From positions 1-64,000 of the forward strand of contig JAICPY010000009.1 in NCBI GenBank assembly GCA_025929585.1: a DNA stretch of 64,000 bases. The letters are read 5' to 3'. The position numbers and the translations under genes were made by a program. Origin of the DNA: Steroidobacter sp. GTDB taxonomy: Bacteria > Pseudomonadota > Gammaproteobacteria > Steroidobacterales > Steroidobacteraceae. The first letter of the stretch is position 1. The number at the start of each line of letters is the position of its first letter. The notes under the pieces are model-generated. The model was not told the origin of the DNA. It did no database searches and was given only the letters and a program-made list of their open reading frames with translations. Of this stretch, positions 56,946-64,000 are shown piece by piece.

Positions 56946-59900
56946 ATGGAAACTCAAGAACGCGTCGCTCGCCGAACGGCGCGCAAGCTGACTAGCAAGG
57001 CGGGCGGAGACGATTCGGATCTCGATTTGCGCAAGCTCCTGCGGGCTTTGCAAGCGGTGCGCGATGGCGACTTCTCCGTCCGGCTGCCAAGTGACAAGAC
57101 TGGCATCGCCGGCAAAGTGGCAGACACCTTCAACGAGATTGTGGCATCCAGTCAGCGCATGGCCCGCGAGATCGAGCGCGCAGGCCAAATGGTCGGCAAA
57201 GAAGGCAAAACGCGTCACCGAGTTTCAGTCGATCGCAGATCCGGTTCCTGGGGAGCGATGGAAGGCTCGATCAACACTCTCATCGACGATCTATTGTGGC
57301 CGACAGCCGAGGTGACTCGCACGATCAGCGCGGTTGCGAAAGGCGATCTTTCTCAGCGCATGCAGATGGAGGTCGACGGCCGTCCTTTGAAAGGCGAGTT
57401 TCAGCGCTCCGCCACAATCGTCAATTCGATGATCGAGCAGATGAGTGCGTTCACCTCCGAAGTGACTCGCGTCGCGCGTGAGGTCGGAACGGAAGGCAAG
57501 CTCGGCGGACAAGCAGTCGTGCCGGGCGCTGCCGGAACCTGGAAAGACTTGACCGATAACGTCAACTCGATGGCCGGCAACTTGACTGGGCAAGTGCGCA
57601 ACATCGCAGAGGTCGCAACCGCCATCGCAAACGGCGACTTGTCTCGCAAGATCACGGTGGAGGTCCTAAGGGAGAGGCGACATCTCAGAGTGGCAGTCAC
57701 CTGGATGGTGGATCAGTTGCGCTCGTTTGCCTCTGAAGTGACGCGCGTGGCGCGCGAGGTCGGATCGGAAGGCAAGCTAGGCGGACAGGCAGTCGTGCCA
57801 GGTGTTGCGGGCACTTGGAAAGACTTGACCGATAACGTCAACGCCATGGCGACCAACCTGACGAGTCAGGTTCGCAACATCGCGGAAGTGACCACGGCGG
57901 TCGCACGCGGCGACTTGTCTCGCAAGATCACGGTGGACGTGAAGGGCGAGATCCTCGAGCTCAAACAAACCATCAACACGATGGTGGACCAATTGAACGG
58001 CTTCGCTGCCGAAGTGACGCGCGTCGCGCGCGAAGTCGGCACCGAAGGCAAGCTCGGCGGTCAGGCCGAAGTAAAAGACGTGAGCGGCGTGTGGAAGGAT
58101 CTCACCGATAACGTCAACTCCATGGCGAGCAACCTCACCGGTCAGGTGCGAAACATTTCGGAAGTCACCATCGCGGTCGCAAACGGCGATCTATCTCGCA
58201 AGATCACGGTCGACGTTCGCGGTGAAATCCTGCAGCTGAAGGAAGCTATTAATACGATGGTGGATCAGCTGCGCTCGTTCGCATCGGAGGTGACGCGCGT
58301 TGCGCGTGAGGTTGGAACGGAAGGAAAACTGGGTGGCCAGGCAATCGTTCCGGGTGTCGCGGGAACCTGGAAGGATCTCACCGACTCGGTGAACGCGATG
58401 GCGACGAACCTGACAGGACAGGTGCGCAACATCGCCGAAGTGACCACGGCAGTGGCGCGCGGTGACTTGTCGCGCAAGATCACGGTAGACGTGAAGGGCG
58501 AGATTCTCGAGCTGAAGGAAACCATCAATACGATGGTGGATCAGCTGCGCTCGTTCGCATCGGAGGTGACGCGTGTCGCCCGCGAGGTCGGATCCGAAGG
58601 CAAGCTCGGCGGCCAGGCAAACGTGCCCGGCGCAGCCGGCACTTGGAAGGATCTCACCGATAACGTGAATTCGATGGCGAACAATCTCACCGATCAGGTG
58701 CGAAACATTGCCGAGGTCTCCACAGCCATCGCGCGCGGCGACTTGTCGCGCAAGATCACGGTGGATGTGAAGGGCGAGATTCTGCAACTCAAAGAAGCCA
58801 TCAACACGATGGTGGATCAGTTGAACGCATTCGCCGCCGAAGTGACTCGCGTGGCGCGCGAGGTTGGTACCGAAGGCAAGCTCGGCGGACAGGCCAACGT
58901 GCCGGGCGCGGCAGGTACTTGGAAGGATCTGACCGACAACGTGAACTCGATGGCGAACAATCTCACCGATCAGGTGCGAAACATCGCCGAAGTCTCGACC
59001 GCAATCGCGCGCGGCGACTTGTCGCGCAAGATCACGGTGGACGTCAAAGGCGAGATTCTGCAACTCAAAGAAGCCATCAATACGATGGTGGACCAGTTGA
59101 ACGCGTTTGCAGCCGAAGTGACTCGCGTGGCGCGCGAAGTCGGTACTGAAGGCAAGCTCGGCGGTCAAGCAGAAGTGAAAGGCGTGAGCGGTGTGTGGAA
59201 AGACCTCACCGATAACGTCAACTCGATGGCCAGCAACCTGACCAACCAGGTCCGCAATATCGCTGACGTCGCCACTGCGATTGCCAACGGCGACTTATCT
59301 AGAAAGATCACGGTGGACGTGCGCGGTGAGATTCGGCAGTTGAAAGAAACCATCAATACGATGGTGGACCAGCTGAATGCATTCGCGGCTGAGGTGACGC
59401 GCGTGGCGCGCGAAGTAGGTACCGAAGGCAAGCTCGGTGGTCAAGCCGACGTGCGAGATATGAGCGGTGTGTGGAAGAACCTCACCGATAACGTGAACTC
59501 GATGGCGAGTAACTTGACAGGTCAGGTGCGCAACATCGCGGAAGTCGCCACGGCGATCGCGAAAGGCGACTTGTCACGCAAGATCACGGTAGACGTACGC
59601 GGCGAAATTCTGCAGCTCAAAGAAACCATCAATACGATGGTCGACCAGCTCAACAGCTTCGCCGCTGAAGTAACGCGCGTCGCTCGTGAGGTCGGCACCG
59701 AAGGCAAGCTCGGCGGCCAAGCAATCGTGCCTGGCGTCGCTGGTACGTGGAAAGATCTCACCGACAACGTCAACTCGATGGCGAGCAACTTGACCGGTCA
59801 GGTTCGTAACATCGCGGAAGTGTCGACGGCTATCGCGCGCGGCGACTTGTCGCGCAAGATCACGGTCGATGTGAAGGGCGAGATTTTGCAGCTGAAAGAG

Positions 59901-62900
59901 ACCATTAACACGATGGTCGATCAGCTCAACGGCTTCGCCGCTGAAGTAACGCGCGTTGCGCGCGAAGTCGGCACCGAAGGCAAGCTCGGCGGCCAGGCGC
60001 AAGTGCCCGGTGTCGCCGGTACTTGGAAGGACTTGACGGATAACGTCAATACGATGGCGAACAACCTGACGAACCAGGTGCGCGGCATCGTGAAGGTCGT
60101 GACGGCGGTGGCGAACGGCGACTTGCGCCAACGCTTGACGGTGGCATCGAAGGGCGAAGTGGCAGCGCTCGCCGACACGATCAACAGTATGACGGACACA
60201 CTCGCGACGTTCGCGGAACAAGTCACGAGCGTGGCTCGCGAAGTGGGTGTGGAAGGTCGTCTCGGCGGCCAAGCGAACGTGCCAGGTGCATCCGGTACGT
60301 GGAAGGATCTGACCGCGAACGTCAACCTGCTCGCCGCGAATCTCACGACTCAAGTGCGCGCGATCGCGGAGGTCGCGACGGCGGTGACGAAAGGCGATTT
60401 GACTCGCTCGATCCAAGTCGATGCACGTGGTGAGGTGTCCGAGCTCAAGGACAACATCAACGCGATGATCGGCAATCTGCGTGCGACCACCGATCGCAAC
60501 ACCGAACAAGACTGGCTGAAGACAAACCTCGCGAAGTTCAGTCGCATGATGCAAGGTCAGCGCGACCTGGTAACCGTCGGTCAGATGTTGCTGACCGAGC
60601 TCGCTCCGCTAGTCAACGCGCAGCAGGGCATCGTCTACGTGATGGATGCAGACGAGTCGGGCCAATATCTCAAGCAGCTCGCGAGCTATGCCGACGCACA
60701 AGACGAAGGTGAGTCGCGCCGCTATGCATTGCGAGAGGGCATCGTTGGCCAATGCGGCGCGGACGGTCGACGCATTCTGTTGAGCGAGATTCCAACGGAC
60801 ATGATCCATGTGCGCGGTGGTCTCATCGAAGCCCGTGCTCGCAACGTGATCGCGCTGCCGGTGTTGTACGAAGGTCAGGTGAAAGCCGTCATCGAGCTCG
60901 CCTCGATGCACGAGTTCACACCTTCGCATTTGGCATTCCTCGAGCAGCTCACCGGCAGCATCGGTGTCGTGCTCAACACGATCGAGGCAACGATGGCAAC
61001 CGAGCGCCTGCTGAAGCAGTCGCAGGAGCTTGCCGGCGAGTTGCAGACGCAGCAGAAGGAGTTGCAGCAGACGAACGAGGAGCTTGCGACCAAAGCAAAG
61101 TTGCTGGCCGAGCAGAACGCCGAGGTGGAACGCAAGAACGAGGAGATCGAGCTTGCTCGCCGCGCGCTGGAAGACAAGGCCGCGGAGCTTGCGCTCACGT
61201 CTCGTTACAAATCCGAGTTCCTTGCGAATATGTCGCATGAGCTGCGCACGCCGCTCAATAGCATTCTGATCTTGGGCCAGCAGCTCGCAGAGAACGCCGA
61301 CAGCAATTTGAGTCCGCGGCAAGTCGAGTTCGCAAAGACCATTCATAGCGCCGGCACGGACTTGCTGAATCTGATCAGTGACATTCTGGATCTGTCGAAG
61401 ATCGAATCCGGAACAGTAACAGTGGAATCCGAAGATCTATTGTTCACTCATCTGCGCGAGTCGATCGAGCGCAACTTCCGGCATGAGGCCGAAGCGCGCT
61501 CGCTCGCTTTCACGACCGAATTCGACACCCGTTTGGGCCGTCATATCTCGACGGACTCCAAGCGCTTGATGCAGGTTCTGAAGAACCTGCTGTCGAATGC
61601 TTTCAAGTTCACTGGCCAGGGCGGGGTGCGTCTGCAGGTGGGTCTTGCGAAGAGCGGATGGTCGTCCGATCACCCGGTGTTGAGTCAGGCGCCTGCCGTA
61701 GTTGAGTTTGCCGTGACGGACACGGGCATTGGTATCGCGCCGGAGAAGCAGAAGATCATTTTCGAGGCATTTCAACAGGCCGATGCAGGCACCGCGCGTA
61801 AGTACGGCGGTACCGGATTGGGCTTGGCCATCAGCCGTGAGCTCGCGCACCTGCTTGGCGGTGAGCTGCGATTGACCAGCACGCCTGGTGTGGGCAGCAC
61901 GTTCACACTGTACTTACCGCTGACGTACGTCGGTGCGGCATATCGCAGCCGCACGCAAGCGAACATCGAAAGTTCCGCTGTTCAGTCTCATGCCTTCCAA
62001 CCGATGTCATTGCCTGCTCCCAGACTCGAGGATTTGATCGACGACCGTGAGGATCTGCAAGCGGATGATCGGGTGCTGCTCATCGTGGATGACGATGCAC
62101 ACTATGGACGCGTGCTCCTGAATTTGGCGCGCGACAGTGGGTTCAAAGCAATCGTCGCCAAGACCGGAGCCGAAGGCCTCTCGCTTGCGCGCAAGTTCCG
62201 CCCAACAGCCATCTCGTTGGATGTGTTCTTACCCGACATGTTGGGATGGACGGTTCTCAATCAGCTCAAGCAGGACCCGGCAACTCGCCATATCCCCGTG
62301 CAAATTCTGACCGTGGAGGAAGAGCGTCAGTATGGACTGGAGCGTGGCGCGTTCGCGTTCATGAACAAGCCTGCGACCACTGAAGGATTACAGGCGGCGC
62401 TCGAGCGCATCAAGGCCTTCGCCGCTTCGAAGATCCGTGAGCTGTTGGTGGTAGAAGATGATCCGAGCGAGCAGATGAGCATCGCCGAGCTGATCGGGTT
62501 CGACGACGTAAAGATTACCGCCGTGGGAAGTGGTGCCGATGCCCTGAATGCGATGCGCGACAGAAGCTACGACTGCGTGGTTCTGGATCTGAAGCTGCCC
62601 GACATCTCAGGGTTCGACTTGCTGTCTGAGATTCAACAGGACGAAAGCCTGCGAGATACGCCGATTGTCGTCTTTACCGGCCGTGAGCTGAGCGAAGACG
62701 AGGAATCCGAGCTACGTCGCAAGGCGAAGAGCATCGTACTCAAGGGCGTTCGCTCTCCTGAGCGTTTGCTCGATGAGACTGCGCTGTTCCTGCACAGAGT
62801 GATTACCGATCTGCCGGCCTCCAAGCAGCGGATGATCCAGACGTTGCATCAGAGCGATGAGCCGCTCGAAAAGCGCAAGGTGTTGGTCGTCGATGACGAT

Positions 62901-63239
62901 ATTCGCAACATTTTCGCGTTGAACAGCGTTCTTGAGCGTCACAAAATGCAAGTGATCAGCGCCACGAACGGGCAAGATGCAATCAAGATTCTCGAGCAGA
63001 CGGATGATCTCTCGTTGGTCTTGATGGACGTCATGATGCCGGAGATGGATGGTTATGAAACGATGCGACAGATTCGCTTGAAGCCGAAATACCGCATGCT
63101 GCCGATCATTGCCCTGACCGCCAAGGCCATGAAAGGCGATCGGGAGAAGTGCTTGGAAGCGGGCGCATCGGATTATGTCGCAAAGCCCGTGAACACGGAG
63201 CAGTTGCTGTCCCTAGTCAGAATGTGGCTGCACCGCTGA
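56946..63239 (+). CDS. Giant cytoplasmic hybrid histidine kinase with tandem HAMP repeats, GAF and three receiver domains
   Basis: Protein of 2097 residues with no membrane segment. Residues about 30-1180 are tandem HAMP-type units, 11 of them in strict 92-residue register ([16 protein letters not shown] ... [13 protein letters not shown] ... [20 protein letters not shown]). A GAF domain follows (about 1187-1350), then a Gln/Glu coiled coil (1355-1420), His[19 protein letters not shown] with His1431, HATPase_c with [15 protein letters not shown] and [10 protein letters not shown] (about 1520-1660), and three receivers with Asp1759, Asp1881 and Asp2028. The layout resembles group III kinases of fungi and their bacterial relatives, which sense osmotic or cytosolic signals through stacked HAMPs. 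It sits 12 bases before another hybrid kinase. Confidence 0.93.
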   Translation: METQERVARRTARKLTSKAGGDDSDLDLRKLLRALQAVRDGDFSVRLPSDKTGIAGKVADTFNEIVASSQRMAREIERAGQMVGKEGKTRHRVSVDRRSGSWGAMEGSINTLIDDLLWPTAEVTRTISAVAKGDLSQRMQMEVDGRPLKGEFQRSATIVNSMIEQMSAFTSEVTRVAREVGTEGKLGGQAVVPGAAGTWKDLTDNVNSMAGNLTGQVRNIAEVATAIANGDLSRKITVEVLRERRHLRVAVTWMVDQLRSFASEVTRVAREVGSEGKLGGQAVVPGVAGTWKDLTDNVNAMATNLTSQVRNIAEVTTAVARGDLSRKITVDVKGEILELKQTINTMVDQLNGFAAEVTRVAREVGTEGKLGGQAEVKDVSGVWKDLTDNVNSMASNLTGQVRNISEVTIAVANGDLSRKITVDVRGEILQLKEAINTMVDQLRSFASEVTRVAREVGTEGKLGGQAIVPGVAGTWKDLTDSVNAMATNLTGQVRNIAEVTTAVARGDLSRKITVDVKGEILELKETINTMVDQLRSFASEVTRVAREVGSEGKLGGQANVPGAAGTWKDLTDNVNSMANNLTDQVRNIAEVSTAIARGDLSRKITVDVKGEILQLKEAINTMVDQLNAFAAEVTRVAREVGTEGKLGGQANVPGAAGTWKDLTDNVNSMANNLTDQVRNIAEVSTAIARGDLSRKITVDVKGEILQLKEAINTMVDQLNAFAAEVTRVAREVGTEGKLGGQAEVKGVSGVWKDLTDNVNSMASNLTNQVRNIADVATAIANGDLSRKITVDVRGEIRQLKETINTMVDQLNAFAAEVTRVAREVGTEGKLGGQADVRDMSGVWKNLTDNVNSMASNLTGQVRNIAEVATAIAKGDLSRKITVDVRGEILQLKETINTMVDQLNSFAAEVTRVAREVGTEGKLGGQAIVPGVAGTWKDLTDNVNSMASNLTGQVRNIAEVSTAIARGDLSRKITVDVKGEILQLKETINTMVDQLNGFAAEVTRVAREVGTEGKLGGQAQVPGVAGTWKDLTDNVNTMANNLTNQVRGIVKVVTAVANGDLRQRLTVASKGEVAALADTINSMTDTLATFAEQVTSVAREVGVEGRLGGQANVPGASGTWKDLTANVNLLAANLTTQVRAIAEVATAVTKGDLTRSIQVDARGEVSELKDNINAMIGNLRATTDRNTEQDWLKTNLAKFSRMMQGQRDLVTVGQMLLTELAPLVNAQQGIVYVMDADESGQYLKQLASYADAQDEGESRRYALREGIVGQCGADGRRILLSEIPTDMIHVRGGLIEARARNVIALPVLYEGQVKAVIELASMHEFTPSHLAFLEQLTGSIGVVLNTIEATMATERLLKQSQELAGELQTQQKELQQTNEELATKAKLLAEQNAEVERKNEEIELARRALEDKAAELALTSRYKSEFLANMSHELRTPLNSILILGQQLAENADSNLSPRQVEFAKTIHSAGTDLLNLISDILDLSKIESGTVTVESEDLLFTHLRESIERNFRHEAEARSLAFTTEFDTRLGRHISTDSKRLMQVLKNLLSNAFKFTGQGGVRLQVGLAKSGWSSDHPVLSQAPAVVEFAVTDTGIGIAPEKQKIIFEAFQQADAGTARKYGGTGLGLAISRELAHLLGGELRLTSTPGVGSTFTLYLPLTYVGAAYRSRTQANIESSAVQSHAFQPMSLPAPRLEDLIDDREDLQADDRVLLIVDDDAHYGRVLLNLARDSGFKAIVAKTGAEGLSLARKFRPTAISLDVFLPDMLGWTVLNQLKQDPATRHIPVQILTVEEERQYGLERGAFAFMNKPATTEGLQAALERIKAFAASKIRELLVVEDDPSEQMSIAELIGFDDVKITAVGSGADALNAMRDRSYDCVVLDLKLPDISGFDLLSEIQQDESLRDTPIVVFTGRELSEDEESELRRKAKSIVLKGVRSPERLLDETALFLHRVITDLPASKQRMIQTLHQSDEPLEKRKVLVVDDDIRNIFALNSVLERHKMQVISATNGQDAIKILEQTDDLSLVLMDVMMPEMDGYETMRQIRLKPKYRMLPIIALTAKAMKGDREKCLEAGASDYVAKPVNTEQLLSLVRMWLHR
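57461..60496 (+). repeat. Eleven in-frame 276-bp repeats coding for HAMP units
   Basis: The ACTCGCGTCGCGCGTGAGGT motif and its variants recur at 57461, 57737, 58013, 58289, 58565, 58841, 59117, 59393, 59669, 59945 and about 60221: exact 276-base steps without indels. Copies starting at 58565 and 58841 are nearly identical in DNA, the sign of recent duplication. Confidence 0.9.
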
Positions 63240-63250
63240 ACCAGACCTCA

Positions 63251-64000
63251 ATGAGCCCGCCCGTGCCCGATAAGAAGGTGAACATTCTGCTCGTCGACGA
63301 TCAGCCGGCGCGGCTGTTGTCATACGAGACGATTCTGGGCGAGCTCGGTCAAAACCTGATCTCGGCGCGTTCCGGTTTGGAAGCGCTCGAGAAGTTGATG
63401 AAAGACGACTTCGCTCTGGTCTTGCTCGATGTGAGCATGCCCGGCATGGATGGCTTCGAAACCGCGGCGCTGATTCACGATCATCCGCGTTTCGAGAAGA
63501 CGCCGATAATCTTCGTTACCGGTGTTCACGACACCGAGTTCGACCGTTTGAAAGGATACAAGCTCGGCGCGGTCGATTACGTTTCGATACCGGTCGTGCC
63601 GGAAATCCTGCGCAGTAAAGTTTCAGTGCTCGTCGAGCTGCATTGTCAGCGCCGAGAATTGCAGGATCTCAACCGGAGTCTCGCTGAGGCTAACGCGCGG
63701 CTTGAAGCTGCACATACAACGTTGCAGGCCGAGCGCACTCGTGAGCTGCAGGCGTTGAATCGCGACTTGCAGCGAGCCAACGTCGAGCTCGCGGAGTCCA
63801 ATTTGGCGCTACAGGCAGAAATCGCCGAGCGCTCGCGTGCAGAGTCTGCGCTGAAGGAAGCAGATCGGCAGAAAGACGAGTTTCTCGCGATTCTGGCGCA
63901 TGAGTTACGCAATCCGCTTGCGCCGATTCGCAATGCCGTACAGATCATGTCGCGTCTGGAGATAGACAATCCGCATGTGCGGTGGTCGCGCGATGTTATC
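63251..64000 (+). CDS. Hybrid response regulator-histidine kinase, partial
   Basis: The reading frame from the ATG at 63251 stays open for 250 codons to the window end, so the gene is cut. The N-terminal receiver (about 10-125) has the acidic pair in [10 protein letters not shown] and the phosphoacceptor Asp60 in [12 protein letters not shown] long coiled coil (about 135-205) is followed by His[23 protein letters not shown], with His217. It starts 12 bases after the giant kinase and is probably co-transcribed; receiver-first kinases of this type act in phosphorelays and could receive phosphate from the multi-HAMP protein (inference). Confidence 0.9.
   Translation, partial: MSPPVPDKKVNILLVDDQPARLLSYETILGELGQNLISARSGLEALEKLMKDDFALVLLDVSMPGMDGFETAALIHDHPRFEKTPIIFVTGVHDTEFDRLKGYKLGAVDYVSIPVVPEILRSKVSVLVELHCQRRELQDLNRSLAEANARLEAAHTTLQAERTRELQALNRDLQRANVELAESNLALQAEIAERSRAESALKEADRQKDEFLAILAHELRNPLAPIRNAVQIMSRLEIDNPHVRWSRDVI

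Noticed and set aside
58191-60554. Two 325-codon minus-strand frames opposite the HAMP repeats
   Set aside because: They are mirror products of the 276-base repeat and its codon bias; no start region or motif supports them.
1-64000. Prophage, transposase, integron or tRNA genes
   Set aside because: No transposase, integrase or tRNA-like sequence was recognised on either strand; absence by eye is not proof.

Overview
This window looks like chromosomal DNA of a free-living gammaproteobacterium. GC is fairly high (mid-to-high fifties by eye, not computed). It carries an MSHA-type pilus locus, two RND efflux systems, a MacB-like ABC exporter, xylan/arabinan-degrading enzymes and many c-di-GMP and two-component proteins. 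The style fits Steroidobacterales/Nevskiales-like soil or freshwater bacteria, but no marker gene is present, so this is inference. I saw no rRNA, tRNA, CRISPR array, insertion sequence or prophage.

Layout. 1-6.7 kb: MSHA pilus genes on the minus strand (mshI, a PilN-like gene, mshJ, mshK, mshL, mshE, partial mshG). 7.1-11.1 kb: a small secreted protein, an alpha/beta hydrolase, a Tet-type MFS exporter and an Fpg/Nei glycosylase. 11.3-15.7 kb: adaptor, ATPase and two permeases of a MacB-type exporter. 15.9-23.6 kb: an orphan kinase with an ethylene-receptor-like sensor, divergent from a TetR regulator and a complete adaptor-RND-outer-membrane-factor operon; a perfect 17-bp inverted repeat overlaps the regulator's promoter. 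24-33 kb: a PilZ protein with a long structured leader, then housekeeping and stress genes. 33.4-36.0 kb: an ECF sigma / anti-sigma / beta-helix-RDD membrane protein cassette. 36.4-41.1 kb: a second RND operon. 41.3-49.5 kb: a plant-polysaccharide island (GH10 xylanase; divergent GH51 arabinofuranosidase, GH105 hydrolase, exported Gfo/Idh/MocA oxidoreductase, DUF1080 protein). 49.6-56.5 kb: envelope proteins, ElaA-like acetyltransferase, DUF4159, DUF3750, GntP-type permease and a DUF5985 pair. 56.9-64 kb: a giant multi-HAMP hybrid kinase followed by a second hybrid kinase cut by the window end.

How the genes work together. The MSHA ATPase has an N-terminal c-di-GMP-binding-type domain and two PilZ-family genes lie nearby, so c-di-GMP control of surface attachment is a plausible theme. 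The sugar island combines secreted hydrolases with an oxidoreductase/DUF1080 pair of the kind used to cleave glycosides through 3-keto intermediates. The efflux and sigma-factor cassettes point to envelope and toxin stress responses.

The most unusual signal is not a protein. About twenty intergenic gaps carry locus-specific elements made of short tandem words (for example GTGTAGAGGTGTAGG, GTGACGGGTGACGGG, GGGGATAGGGGATAGG). Most are mirrored in inverted orientation around a spacer. Almost all sit within a few bases of a stop codon, and the words themselves contain stop codons. Many share a CAGA-type core between words and spacer. I do not know a described name for this class; it is the best candidate here for something undescribed.
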